Assembly (NCBI GenBank): GCA_014529385.2
Contig: CM043953.1
Span: 72,297,872-72,361,871, forward strand
Direction: 5' to 3'
Length of the DNA: 64,000 bases
Source of the DNA: Adiantum capillus-veneris
Lineage: Eukaryota > Streptophyta > Polypodiopsida > Polypodiales > Pteridaceae
Part shown: positions 35,291 through 47,432 of the stretch, piece after piece
How the letters are laid out: each line of letters begins with the position of its first letter
Position numbering within the stretch: the first letter of the stretch is position 1
Position numbers and translations under genes: made by a program
The notes under the pieces: model-generated
Databases searched by the model: none
Seen by the model: the letters and a program-made list of their open reading frames with translations, nothing else
Told to the model about the DNA's origin: nothing

Positions 35291-38200
35291 TAGTACTAAA
35301 TCCACAACTTCTTATCTGCCTTCATAAAAAATTACATGTCGACGGGGTGGCTGAGCTCCATGGGTGTGTATGCCACAAAGCACGCTCGTAGATTTTCCAC
35401 CATGGGACCAAAAATGTGGGAGTGGAATGTAAAGAAGCCAGTGTAGAATGCTTCTTTATAAGTTTGCATATAATATGATGGCAAAAACATGACTTTTGCA
35501 TAAAGTCCATAGAGCACCTCGTCACTGGACTGATTTGATAAGTTGTAGCATAATCCTTGGTTCCCCTCCAAGAATGCCATCCATGGTGCATCACTTTGCT
35601 TTGCATGACAAAACTTCTATATACATGTGAGCATCATTTTGGCAATCTTGTTTAACATTATGCATGCCAAGTTTGGGATACGCTTGAAGATCTCCACCGC
35701 CTCACTACGTGTCTTCAGGATATAGTCTTCAGTTGGCTGACCTTTGGGTGGAGGAAGCCTAGGGTAGTTGAGCCAAGTAGGATGTTTCTTGAGAATTTGC
35801 AAATGACTTCCCTAGATTTTGGTCCTAGGCATTGGGAAAAGGCCTAATCTTTGCGGATCTCGAGTGGAGCCTGAGTATAGAGGATTGTATACCTAGGGTT
35901 CCGCTTGATCTAGGTCTTCCTCCATGATGGATGTGTGTCTGTAGCATCAGTAGCTTGATCTCTAACAAGTCTTTCTTTCACCTTGAGTACTTCATACTTG
36001 ATTAGAGGGTATGGTAGAGGCTATTGATCCCATGTAGCTATGATTTGCTGAGGCGTGAGCTAAGCCAGATTCGCAGAGAATGCAAGATCCTGTCTTCCCA
36101 TTCCATACCTTCTTTCCAGATTTCTGCCGTTTCTTGAGCTATGTGAACCTTCAACTCTTTTTTTCTTCTACAAAATGGTGTCCAATGACCCTTCAGGCAC
36201 TAGATCTACTATTTCTTCCTCTTGGATTGAGGTGGAAGTTCCTACTAGGTCCATACTTTGAAAAAAAAATTAGAGCTTCCATTTCTGGTACCGATGAATC
36301 AGCTTCCCTTCTTCTGAGATGAGTGATTTATCTATAGCCTGCCATTTTGTAGCTTCTAGCTCAGCTCAAAGTTTAGCTATTTTCTTTTGATAATCATCTT
36401 CTTTGTTCATGAAGCTGAGTGACAGATCCCTTCTTTGCATCCTCTCTAACTTCAATTCTATTTCGAGATCCTTGCATTGCTTTTTCATTGCCTGGTAGGC
36501 AAGGTATGAGCCTTGGAGTGTGAGCACTATGGGATTTGCTTTTAACTTATCTAGCAGCTCATTTTGATCTTTCAATCAAGCCTCTGCTTGTGCCACTTGC
36601 ATGTTGGTGACGTCATGTTTCACTTGCAACTAATGTGCATGTGTATTTTTATCCATGATGTTGGTGTCTAACTCCTTGATTTTTCTTTCCTGCCCTTCTC
36701 CTACAGCTCTCAATTTCTCTACTAGCTTTGTCATTTTTTAGAGATCCAGTTTGAGTCTTGGAGTCTTTGAATTTTTGTCTGTGAGGTTTCATGAAGAGCT
36801 TGGTACTCCTCTAAAAATGCATCTACTACTTGTATTCGACTTTCCAACATTACTTGAGTGGCTTCTACATGTTGGAGTTGCTTATGGCAATGATACACTT
36901 CACTTTTTAATTGTTCCAATGATGAGCATATTGAGTGTATTTGTTGACTTCTTCTAAGCCCGCTATTCCACACATGGAAGCTTCTGTTTGTTCTCCATCT
37001 TCAACTTCAGTTGCTTCTTCCATAGTTTTATTTTTTGTTGGACTCACACTTGACTCCACGTCAGCTTCTTTCTGTGTTGGCTCTAAAAAATCTGAAATTC
37101 TTCAAGAGGTTGTGTGATAACCTCTATTTCTATTTTTGTTTCGACATCTTGAGCTACTTCTGTTGTTGTATCTTTATTGATGGGTTTTTCTTGAACTGCT
37201 AGTTCTAGCTCTTAGTTTTTCTCTTCAGATGCTTCGTTCTCTATTTGTTTTTCACGGATGGGTGAAGGGGACTTTGTAGTGCCTTGAACTTTGGGCGGAG
37301 GAGAAGGAATATTGGTTGTTTTAGTGCCTCCTCCCTCTCATTCCCTTTCTTCTTCACCATAAAGTTGTTCGAGATTAGCAAGGGGATCTTTCCCAAATTG
37401 GTACATGGGATTTTTTGTGTGTAGCATGGTCGGCTTTGGCTTCCAAAACTCTTCAAATAAGCCTACCAAGCCCCTTTCCCTCTCAAAAAATTCTCTTTCT
37501 CTTTCTAGTTAGGCTGCTCTCTATTCTGGCCCCTCGATGATGACAAGTGTTGGCACCTTTCTTCTTTTAGTAGCTAGTGCCTCCGCTTTCTATTTGCCTT
37601 TTGATTTCTTCGTTTTTTCTTCCTCTATACCTAAGGCCTTTGAGGCGCTTCTAGAAAGTTTTTCCTCCTCAGAGTCACTCATCGGTCTCTCATCACTTTT
37701 GTCATTGTCTCCTTCAGAGGGTATTACCTTTCATCGTGTAGCGCATCTCAATCCCGTTGCTGGTATCTCATAATATTCTTCCTCTTCCTCCTCATTTTTG
37801 GTTCCAATGAGGAGCCAAGTATTTTGGTCAGGGGACGGTGGTAAGTTATCTGCCATCCCTATTGCATGATAAGCAATACATGTTAGGACTTATGGTGCTC
37901 CCAAGTATTTGATGCATGTGTCCTTCTTCGTACTCTTGAGTGTGTTGAGTAAATATTGGGCATGGTCCAATGGCATAGGCAACTTGGTTTTCACGGATGT
38001 TATAAATGTCGATGCAACTGCATGGTTTGGAGTGGTATATATGCTTGGCTTCTTCACAGTGAAGTAAAAGTGTTGGGACTTTGTAAATGCATTTGGTGTG
38101 GATGACCTTCTTCTTTGGTTGCGGGTCCTTCTTTGTTTGCTATCCTACTCTGACTATACTTCTTCTTTGGACTTTGGATTAGTAATGGTCTCTTTTGAGT

Positions 38201-38300
38201 CATTAGAGCCATGTTGAAAATGTGTTTGGAGGCTTGTTTTTTCTCCTCTATTCTCTTTGACCTTTGCAAGTCATCTTCTTCTTCAAGATTTTGATCATCA
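35291..38300 (-). pseudogene. Unrecognised reverse-strand coding relic with coiled coils
   Basis: Reverse-strand sequence looks coding over about 3 kb. At about 37.5-37.9 kb it is acidic and Ser/Lys-rich (SDSEEEKLSRSASKALG). Two heptad-rich coiled coils follow: about 36.73-36.97 kb (SICSSLEQLKSEVYHCHKQL) and 36.37-36.58 kb (YLAYQAMKKQCKDLEIELKL). A more globular end has LNYPRLPPPKGQPTEDYIL (about 35.7 kb) and YGLYAKVMFLPSYYMQTYKE (about 35.4 kb). I do not recognise the family. The layout recalls the large uncharacterised proteins often carried by plant transposons, and it is flanked by retroelement pieces on both sides. It is interrupted repeatedly. It may be an ex-host gene or a mobile-element gene. 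Confidence 0.4.
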
Positions 38301-38378
38301 AAGAGCTATTGAGCCCACTTTGGTAATGGCTTCTCCTCTGATGCTATAGCATGGGTTAGTTTTTTTGAGCTATCATCA

Positions 38379-39101
38379 TCAACAACGACTCTCTTCCTCA
38401 ATTTTTACATAACTTTGATTTGGCACAACTTCGGTTATGTCTTCGTCTGTTGAGAAAGTGGACGAACCTATTTCCTCCATAGAATGTGGCCCTTCTTCAA
38501 ATACCACATCGCAACTAGTGAGTATCTTCTTTGCCTTTGGATCATAAAGTCTATATGTCTTACTCTTCATTATATCCTAGAAAGACACACTTCTTGCTTT
38601 TGGCTTTTAGCTTTGTGCTTTAGCTTTTAGCTTTGTTCTTTTGGAATCACAAACATGTGCATAGAAGAAACACTCAAAAGTTTTGAAATGTAAGACCAGA
38701 AGTTTCCTACCAGAATAGGCTTCTTGAGGTGTTTTTTTTTCAAATCCTTTGTGTAGCTATAATTAAGGATATAAACTATTTTATTTATTTCTTTGGTCCA
38801 AAAGGAGTCTAGCATAGCTTTGGCTTTGAGCATGAATTTACCATCCCTATCATAATCTGATTGCGATGTTCCACAACTCCATTTAAATTTGTTGTGATGT
38901 GTAAGGAGTAGAAAGGTGGTGCTTGATGCCATTCTCATTGTAATAGTTGCTTCATTCATTTGAAATGAATTATCCTCCTCTATCTGTGTGAAGCTTCGTG
39001 ACCTTCTTTCTTGTTTCATTTTTTACAAGCTTGTTTTACACTTCAAATTTTTTCAAAACTTCACACTTCTCATAGATAAAATACACCCACATCTTTCTAC
39101 T
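38379..39101 (-). pseudogene. Old Copia fossil: integrase C-terminal part
   Basis: Reverse strand: YRLYDPKAKKILTSCDVVFEE is the conserved region after the Copia integrase core, and MLDSFWTKEINKIVYILNYS matches the integrase core's end. It continues on the far side of the young Copia at 44666. No RT lies to its left, so the element is truncated there. Old and heavily broken. Confidence 0.65.
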
Positions 39102-39738
39102 TGTTAAGTATGGAGCTTAATTTACCCTTGTAATTTTCTGTGGTAAAAGCGCACATTTGTAAGGCCCCCATTATGAGGAGAAGCCATCGTGCGTGAAGGA
39201 AAATCACTCACCGGAAACCAAAATTTTCACATTCAAAAATTAGGGGCAACTTTAGGGGCCGCCCCGGAAACTATTTTTTTCCCTCGCCGGAATATTCCTT
39301 TTCGCCGAAATATTATGGCCGGACGGCGGCCGGAAAGTGGTCAGAAAACAACCAGTCAGTTGGCCGTTGGCCGGTGGTCGGAAGCCAATGGCCGGTGGCC
39401 GAATTCAAAAGCGGATTTGTCTACACAAGGGCGGCCACACACGGGCGGATTGGAGGGTCTGATTTGGACTTATTCACACAAGGGCGGCTACGCATGGCTG
39501 TCTCTCATAAGAGAGGGTAGCCCTTTTGGCCTATAAAAGGAGGCCATTTCTACACACATTTCATAGTGTGAAGTTGATGCAACAAGGTGAGTGTGAGGTG
39601 GTGAGAGTGAAGCAAGGCGGGAGCTCCATTAAGGGTATAATCCCTTTGTAAACTACTTCTTGTTTTGAAGTACTAAAGCCATTGAGTGGCTGCTTTCCTG
39701 TGGATGTAGCCCACATTGGGTGAGCCACGTATATCATG

Positions 39739-39775
<37 letters not shown>

Positions 39776-39855
39776 AATCTCGTGTATGTAAATCTGTCTC
39801 TCTCCATTAAGTAATCTACTTAATTATCTATTTAGCTACGTCTTATTTCCTAACA
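39102..39855 (+). repeat. 5' LTR of the young Copia
   Basis: TATA box CCTATAAAAGG at about 39529-39540; a CT run at 39743-39769 lies downstream in the transcribed part. It has about 37 extra bases near 39255-39290 relative to the 3' LTR. Confidence 0.93.
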
Positions 39856-39857
39856 AC

Positions 39858-39870
39858 TGGTATCATAGCA
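39858..39870 (+). other. Primer-binding site of the young Copia
   Basis: TGGTATCATAGCA, two bases after the LTR, is close to the TGGTATCAGAGC initiator-Met tRNA site used by plant Copia elements. Confidence 0.85.
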
Positions 39871-39928
39871 AGGTTTGCTCGTAGCTAAATTATCTCAAGG
39901 AAAGGATTCCTTGAATTGAGTGGGACTT

Positions 39929-40710
39929 ATGGCTGAGGAAGGGAAGCTCAAGATTGAGAAGTTCAATGGCAAAAACTACCAACATTGGAAGTTCAATGGC
40001 AAAAACTACCAACATTGGAAGATGCAGATTGAAGACTATCTCTACTAGAAGGACCTCTATTTGCCACTAGGCGGTCTTGCAAAGAATCCCGCAACAATGG
40101 CAGATGAAGCATGGATTGTCCTTGATCAAAAGGCACTGGGAACAATCCGGTTAATCTTGGCATCAACGGTGGCCTTCGATGTTTCGGAGATGAAGACCAC
40201 GAAGGACTTGATAAATTCACTTGACAACTTCTACGAGAAACCATCGGCATCCAATAAGGTATTTCTTATAAGCGGTTGTTCAATCTAAAGATGGCAGAGA
40301 ACGGTTCAGTTGCAGAACACCTAAATGACTTTAACACAAACATAAGTCAACTTCGATCGGTGAAAATCAATTTCGATGACGAAGTGCGAGCTCTTCTTAT
40401 ACTATCATCTCTACCGGATAGTTGGGACAGCCTTGTGATGGCTGTAAGTAATTCTATTTCTGCCACAAATACTCTTAAGTTTGATGATGTTGTGGGTGTT
40501 CTCCTAAGCGAGGAAATATGAAGGAGAAGCACAGGAGAATCATCAAGTGCTGCATTGTCAGTGGAAACAAGAGGAAGGCCTAAGGAGAGGTTCAAAAACC
40601 AAAAGGGTCGTGATCGCTCAAGGCGGAGCAAGTCACGCACAAAGTCAGTTCTTGAATGTTGGAACTGCGGCAAGAAGGGCCACGTCAAGAAGGATTGCTA
40701 GTCCAAGAAG
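39929..40710 (+). pseudogene. Gag region of the young Copia
   Basis: Starts MAEEGKLKIEKFNGKNYQHW, the classic Copia gag opening, and ends with a canonical zinc knuckle CWNCGKKGHVKKDC at 40657-40698 after a basic Arg/Ser-rich stretch. It would package the element RNA. Broken in this copy. Confidence 0.85.
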
Positions 40711-40814
40711 AAGAAGGAGACAGAGTCTCAAGAAAACAAGCCAACATCGCAGGCCAATGTGGCAGGTAAAGTAGAGCAAGATGCTCTAATTCTCTCATTA
40801 GACAATGTGTCTAA

Positions 40815-41045
40815 TTCTGGATAATAGATTCCGGGGCTTCATTCCATGCGACACCACACAAGCAACATTTCCAAGACTACACCAAAGGTAATTTTTGGTA
40901 TGTATACCTGGGAGATGATGATGCTTGTGAGATTGTCGGCAAAGGTACAGTTTCTGTCAAAACTACTAACGGAAATGAATGGAAGCTTAAAGATGTTAGG
41001 CATGTTCCTTCTCTTCGCAAAAATTTGATCTCTACAGGACAATTG
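40815..41045 (+). pseudogene. Protease of the young Copia
   Basis: Active-site D-S-G-A with following SFHAT at about 40827-40850, the standard Copia retropepsin signature. It lies between the zinc knuckle and the integrase. Confidence 0.8.
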
Positions 41046-41179
41046 GACGATGAAGGTCACAACATTGCATTCGAAAACAAACGGTGGAAGATCTCAAAGG
41101 GATCTTTGGTGGTTGCCAAGGGAGAAAAGGTTGGTACACTTTACTTGTGTACTGTTAGCACGCAACCTTCAGCTTGTGC

Positions 41180-42060
41180 AGCGACTACAGAAGTTGACAG
41201 TGCGGTGTGGCACTACCGACTTGGGCATATGAGTGCCAAAGGAATGCAAATGCTTCAAACAAAGAAGCTTCTACCAGGTTTGAAAGAAGTGGACTTAGAG
41301 TTCTGTGAAGATTGTGTTTATGGTAAACAAAAGAGGGTAAAATTTCAAAAATCAGGAAATGAAAGAAAAAATAAAAAACTTGAGTTGGTTCATTCTGATG
41401 TTTGGGGTCCTGCAAATACACCATCACTTGGTGGCTCATTGTACTATGTAACATTCATAGACGATGCGACTAGAAAAACATGGGTTTATGTCATGAAGAA
41501 TAAATCCGATGTATTTTCCATATTTCAAAGGTGGAAAGCCTTTGTGGAGAATGAAACAGGTACCAAGGTTAAATGCCTCAGATCCGACAATGGAGGTGAA
41601 TATTGCAGCCAAGCTTTTGAAAGCTTTTGTGCTAGCAATGGCATTCGGAGGCAAAGGACAACCCCAAGGACACCTCAGCAAAATTGTATTTCGGAAAGGA
41701 TGAACAGGACAATCATGGAGCAAGCACGAAGCATGCGGCTACATGCAGGCCTACCGCTTGAGCTTTGGGCGGAAGCTGTAAGTACGTATGTGTACTTAAT
41801 CAATCGGTCACCCTCAACGGCATTGGATGGGGGAGTTCCAGAAGAGGCATGGACAGGTAAACCGGTGAATTATGCATTTCTCAAAGTGTTTGGGTGTGAG
41901 GCTTTCATGCACATAGATAGAAGCTTAAGATCAAAGCTAGATGCAAAGTCTAAAAAGTGTTTCTTCATTGGCTATGGAGAAGGTGACTTTGGGTATCGCC
42001 TATGGAATCCTGAAGGTGGTAAAATCTTAAGGAGTAGGGATGTAATTTTTAACAAACAAA
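41180..42060 (+). CDS. Integrase of the young Copia
   Basis: Pre-integrase zinc region (WHYRLGHMSAKGMQML ... CEDCVYGK), then the DDE core: HSDVWGPANTPSLGG, TFIDDATRKTWVYVMK, LRSDNGGEYCS, and the Glu-bearing SERMNRTIMEQARSM. The C-terminal FIGYGEGDFGYRLWNP motif is present. The domain reads openly. Confidence 0.92.
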
Positions 42061-42329
42061 ATATGTACAAAGATTACTTGGAAAGAAATCAAACAAAAGA
42101 AACAGGTGATGAGTACATGGAGCTTGAGGACGGGGAAGACTCAAGGACTGCAAACGGTGACAATGTGCAACAACGTCAACCAAATGAGGAGCCTCAATCT
42201 ATTCCCCTAAGATCTACAAGAGCAAGTAGACCTCCAGAAAGGTTTGTCCTTTCCTTCAACCATCTCTTGATCTCAGATTCTGGAGAGCCGGAATCATACG
42301 AAGAAGCTATGCAACATGAATCCAAAGAA

Positions 42330-43830
42330 GAATGGACGAAGAGCATGCAAGTGGAGATGGACTCACTACATCGCAACCAAACATGGGAATTGGTTGAGTT
42401 GCCTAAAGGTAAGCGGGCACTTCAAAACAAATGGGTGTACAAGGTGAAGGAAGAAGAAGGTGGGAAGAAAAGGTACAAGTCTAGGCTTGGGGTAAAAGGG
42501 TTTTCTCAAAAGAAAAGTATTGACTTCAATGAAATATTTTCTCCTGTTGTAAAAATGAACTCAATTAGGCTTGTCTTAAGCCTTGTGGCTGCTCATGATC
42601 TAAATCTCGAGCAAATGGATGTAAATACGGCATTCCCTCACGGTGACTTAGAGGAGGAAATCTACATGCTTCAACCAAAGGGGTATGAAGTAAAAGGTAA
42701 GGAGAAATGGTTTGCAGATTAAAGAAGAGCTTGTATGGTTTAAAGCAAGCATCAAGACAATGGTACTTGAAGTTTGATCGATGGATGTTGGATCATGGAT
42801 TCACAAGATGCAACTCGGATCACTGCGTCTACACGAAGAATTTGGGAGATGGAAAATTTATCATCCTAATGTTGTATGTTGATGACATGTTGATTGCAAG
42901 TGCTAACATGCAGGACATCAAAGACCTAAAAGAGGAACTGTCTAAATCTTTTTCAATGAAAGATTTAGGTGCTGCAAAGAGGATACTTGGTATGAAAATA
43001 TCAAGGGACAGGACGAAGAAAACAATAAAGCTATCTCAAGAAGATTACATCAAGAAGGTACTAGAAAGGTTTGCAATGCAAAATGCAAAACCAGTTTCTA
43101 CACCTTTGGCTCGTCACTTTAAACTAACAAAGGATATGTTTCCAAAGACACAAGAGGATATAGCCTATATGTCTAAAGTTCCATATGATGCAGCGGTAGG
43201 TTCTCTAATGTATACTATGGTCTGGACAAGGCCAGACGTTGCACATACAGTGGGAGTTGTGAGTAGGTTCATGGACAACCCAGGTAAAGAGCATTGGCAA
43301 GTTGTGAAGTGGATACTTAGGTATCTAAAAGGGACAACAACAAATGCTTTGTATTTTGGAGGAACTGATATTTTTCTAGAAGGGTATGCTGATGCAGATA
43401 TGGCAGGTGACAAAGATACTCGAAGGAGCACTACTGGCTATGTGTTCACGGTTGGAGGCACAGCAGTAAGCTGGGCTTCAAAGCTGTAGAAAGTGGTTTC
43501 ACTTTCTACCACGGAAGCAGAGTATGTAGCAATGACGGAGGCAAGCAAAGAAACTATGTGGCTTCACAGATTCTTAGAAGAGCTTGGATTCAAACAAGAC
43601 AATTGTGTCTTGTATAGTGATAGCCAAAGCGCTATCCATCTTGCGAAGAACTCATCCTTTCATTCAAGGACAAAGAACATTGAGGTGAGATATCACTTCA
43701 TACGCACTCTTTTGGAAGAGGGACAGCTAAAGCTAGGAAAGGTGTATACAAGTGAAAATCCTGCACACATGTTTACAAAGGTGGTCAACAAGGAGAAGTT
43801 GAGCTTTTGCTCATCTTCAATCGGCATTCA
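42330..43830 (+). pseudogene. Reverse transcriptase and RNase H of the young Copia
   Basis: Opens with WELVELPKGKRALQNKWVYK and GVKGFSQKKSIDFNEIFSPV; the catalytic YVDDML is at about 42875-42892. RNase H follows from about 43.38 kb (GYADADMAGDKDTRRSTTGY, then VSLSTTEAEYVAMTEASKE and LYSDSQSAIHLAKN). Broken in this copy, otherwise full length. Confidence 0.9.
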
Positions 43831-43886
43831 AGGATAAGAAGCTAAAATGGAAAGCAGTCACAGGTTTGGTTTGGAGATCAGTCTCC

Positions 43887-43897
43887 AAGTGGGAGAT
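43887..43897 (+). other. Polypurine tract of the young Copia
   Basis: AAGTGGGAGAT directly precedes the 3' LTR; this is the usual Copia form. Confidence 0.85.
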
Positions 43898-44503
43898 TGT
43901 TAAGTATGGAGCCCGATTTACCCTTGTAATTTTCTGTGGTAAAAGCGCACATTTGTAAGGCCCCCATTATGAGGAGAAGCCATCGTGCATGAAGGAAAAT
44001 CACTCACCGGAAACCAAAATTTTCACAGTCAAAAATCAGGGGCAACTTTAGGGGAATATTCCTTTTCGTCGGAATATTATGGCCGGACGGCGGTCGGAAA
44101 GTGGTCGGAAAACAACCGGTCGGTTGGCCGATGGCCGATAGTCAATGGCCGGTGGCCGGTGGCCGAATTCAAAAGCAGATTTGTCTACACAAGGGCGGCC
44201 ACACATGGGCGGATTGGAGGGTCCGATTTGGACTTATTCACACAAGGGCGGCTACACATGGCTGCCTCTCATAAGAGAGGGCAGCCCTTTTGGCCTATAA
44301 AAGGAGGCCATTTCTACACACATTTCATAGTGTGAAGTTGATGCAACAAGGTGAGTGTGAGGTGGTGAGAGTGAAGCAAGGCGGGAGCTCCATTAAGGGT
44401 ATAATCCCTTTGTAAACTACTCTTTTTTTTCAAGTACTAAAGCCATTGAGTGGCTGCTTTCCCGTGGACGTAGCCCACATTGGGTGAACCACGTATATCG
44501 TGT

Positions 44504-44565
<62 letters not shown>

Positions 44566-44660
44566 CTCTCTCTACTCTATAATCTCGTGTATGTAAATAT
44601 GTCTCTCTCCATTGAGTAATCTACTCAATTATCTATTTAGCTACGTCTTATTTCCTAACA
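43898..44660 (+). repeat. 3' LTR of the young Copia
   Basis: Matches 39102-39855. TATA box at about 44296. Its CT run (44506-44562) is about twice as long as in the 5' LTR. Confidence 0.93.
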
Positions 44661-45535
44661 CTACTAAAGTCATTGAGTAATATCAAAAAATATAAAGATC
44701 CACCTACTTCTTTAAATTTTCCAAAAGCTTTAGACTTTTTAGGAATGAAATACACCCACATATTTCTACTAAATCAGTCTAGTAATTTCAAAAAAGATAA
44801 AGATCCACCGAAAGGAGTAGTAGACATTTTACCATAGTGCTTTGCATGTACCAACTTTAGAAGAGACTGTGCTCAATAATTAGTCTTTCATGGAAAAGAC
44901 TTCCTTTGTTGCTTTCCCATCATGCAAACCTCACATACTTCATTCATATCTGAGATTTGAGACATATGTGCAACCATCACAGGTCTCTATATCTCTTTTA
45001 GCACAACAATACTTAGGTTACTAAATCTCTCATGACATAGCTAAGTTGTACCTTTTTTGTAGTTATTTTAAGTGCAAAAATCTCGTAAATATTCTTGCAT
45101 TTTAGTCTTTTCCCCACTATATGGCCTTGAGAATCCAAGATTTTTGCTCCATTTTTCTTGAGGGGAATGCACAACACTCTAAAGCAATGAGAAAATGATG
45201 ACTAAAATGCTTTATTTTACCTTCAATCACAACACTCTTTACTACCAAGTGAAATATTTAGCTAGTGCTTGACTCCTAAACTCTATCAAGTGATAAAAGC
45301 CCATTTTACCACTATGTTGCTAGTGAAAATGGAATGGGTTTAAAATGTAAATGACACTAGTATAGCTACAAGGCATTGGGAACAGGTTAGGGTCTAGGAG
45401 GGCCTCTTTATTTTCCATGAGATTATGGACATGATTAACATTTTGAAAAATAGGTGCATGCCATGTGTGCAAGAATGGTGGGTGTGTAAGAGAGTTATAA
45501 GAGTGGTTAAAGAATGTACTTTTTCTCCCAAAGAT
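44661..45535 (-). pseudogene. Old Copia fossil: middle part
   Basis: Continuation of the fossil at 38379-39101 on the other side of the young Copia. Phrases such as AAATACACCCACAT and AAAGATCCACC recur as fragments around both edges. Reverse-strand translation is consistent with a decayed integrase N-terminal region. No intact motif remains. Confidence 0.45.
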
Positions 45536-45718
45536 TGAAATGCACGAGTGGGAGCGTGTGTGAGTGTGTGCAGCAATGGAGAAGAGCAGACCTTGTGTTT
45601 GCAAGGGCTAAAACTCACTCTCAATATGTGAACCCCCTTTATTCTATTATGTACATAATGAATAATTATAGTGGGCGGGCACCTAGCCTAATCGGTCGCA
45701 TGGGGCTTTATCCCAACA
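45536..45718 (-). repeat. 3' LTR of the short-LTR Copia
   Basis: 183 bp; shares ACTCACTCTCAATATGTGA and ATTCTATTATGTACATAATG with the other LTR. The polypurine tract (reverse strand ACATGGGAGGT) lies at 45719-45729. Confidence 0.88.
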
Positions 45719-45821
45719 ACCTCCCATGTAAAGGCCAATGTGATCGTCAGAGAGAAAAGAAAACCGTACAAAACCTGTACAAGGCCATCACGAGTATGGC
45801 CTCAGCCAACGATCATTCAAT

Positions 45822-46082
45822 CTATGTGCATCCATCTCTAATTGTAGAGGAAGTATAGAGTGATCCGACTACATACTCCTCACCAAAGTCGCACACATCT
45901 TGGAAGTATCTCACCATACACTGCAAAGTACCCCTATGCTCAAGGCCAATGCCAGTCACTGCACAACTGACTGCTCCCACTACAAATGCAATCTTGGGTC
46001 TTGAGATCAGTATCTTGTACATGTGACTCCCAAATGTTGATGCTATCCTGGCAATCTCTGCCAATCTGACCATCTCAGTCAA
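45822..46082 (-). pseudogene. Fragment of Copia RT C-terminal region
   Basis: Reverse strand gives SRPKIAFVVGAVSCAVTGIG and GTLQCMVRYFQ, the decayed form of the conserved segment at the RT to RNase H junction. The rest of RT and RNase H is absent. Confidence 0.6.
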
Positions 46083-46715
46083 ATCTGGCTCAGAACTCCA
46101 CTCATGGCAATCACCCTGACACCCAAACTCCGACCCCTAGAATCCATCCTCATGTCCATTGCATGTCACATGCGCACCAAGAGCATTTGTCTGTCCTGAA
46201 CCCTGTGTGGCAAGATCAATGCCTAGCTCTAACTCACATGCATCATCCTCTTGCCTAAGCATATCCATGAATGACTCAATCACGGCTAAATCCTCAACGC
46301 TCAAGCCATCCATATCCGTCATCGTATCCATGAATGACATGTCTTGCTACACAAATGTCTGCACAACTGGCTCAACATGCTCACAAACTTGAGCATCATG
46401 CAACCTATCCGCAAAGGAGACATGCCTCGTCTCTCTGGATGGCTGCATACTCACGAAGACTGTACCATCTCTCACATGACGTACTCACAACGCATGAGTC
46501 GTGCCAATACTCGCACCTCTCACTGTGACTAGATATCCACGATGCAATCTATAACTATGCTCATCTAACACTAACTGGCATCCACTGTCTCGTAATTGAC
46601 TCACAGAGATCAAGCTCTACGTCAAACCTGGCACATGGCATACATCTTGCAACACGTATGATGCACCCCTTGGAAACAAAAGTCTGACATCTCCTACACC
46701 AACTATTTCATGCAC

Positions 46716-47400
46716 TTAACCATCAACAAGACACACATGTCCAAGCATACCACTAATGTATGTGTTAAACCACTCATGACTCGGCGTGACATGAAATTTA
46801 GCACTCACGTCTAGTATCGAATGCGAAGGTAATGTGTCATAAAAAACCGTCATAAGAAAGTCAAGAGTAAACATGGAAGCAAAGTCGACATCTCCGTCAT
46901 GCATAGCCACATACGCTACATCTACTCCCACATCATCCAAAGTGATAGCATCCCTCTTGTGTTGTCTCCTGCGTTGTCTCATCCACCCAAAACAATGCCT
47001 ATGTACATGCCCTATATGACCACAATACCAACACACAATATCTCTATGTTTGCAAGATCTCCCTTTGACTGTGGGCATCTCTCTAGACTCATTCATACCA
47101 AAAGCATTGCACAATCTTTGCCATAAATATCTAGATGTACATGCATGCAAACCAATGTGATAGATAGACTCACCAAGGTGTAACATGATCGTTGAACATG
47201 CAAGCTCATCCAAGTCCTCCCACTCATCATCGGTCATAGACTCTGGCCTAGCATCCATGCCTTGTAGTGGCAACACTTGGCCCAACTGAGTCAATGCATC
47301 ATGCATACCTGATTTGCAATGCTCAAAGTTTGAACCATCAAACTTCATATGGAAAATCACAAACCCTGACAATGATGTACATGCCAAATCCATGGCGATA
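46716..47400 (-). CDS. Gag and protease start of the short-LTR Copia
   Basis: Reverse strand. The gag includes FDGSNFEHCKSGMHDALTQ and HLGESIYHIGLHACTSRYLW, a Copia gag pattern. A zinc knuckle CWYCGHIGHVHRHC with canonical 2-4-4 spacing lies near 47030, followed by a protease-like SILDVSAKFHVTPSHEWF segment and GMLGHVCLVDG. The interval is open over more than 200 codons despite the element's age. Beyond it the element has lost integrase. Confidence 0.75.
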
Positions 47401-47432
47401 ACCTGTGACAAGATCAAGCACAAATTTATCAA

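Larger units (their letters stand above)
39102..44660 (+). mobile_element. Young Ty1/Copia element (Tork-like), 5.56 kb
   Basis: LTRs at 39102-39855 and 43898-44660 (TGTTAAG...CCTAACA), target duplication CTACT (39097-39101 and 44661-44665), an initiator-Met-type primer site at 39858 and a polypurine tract at 43887-43897. The order gag, protease, integrase, RT, RNase H is diagnostic of Copia. About 31 substitutions in roughly 690 aligned LTR bases (~4.5%), plus two or three indels, suggest insertion of the order of two million years ago. All domains are present, with about five breaks. It sits inside the old reverse-strand Copia fossil. Confidence 0.93.
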
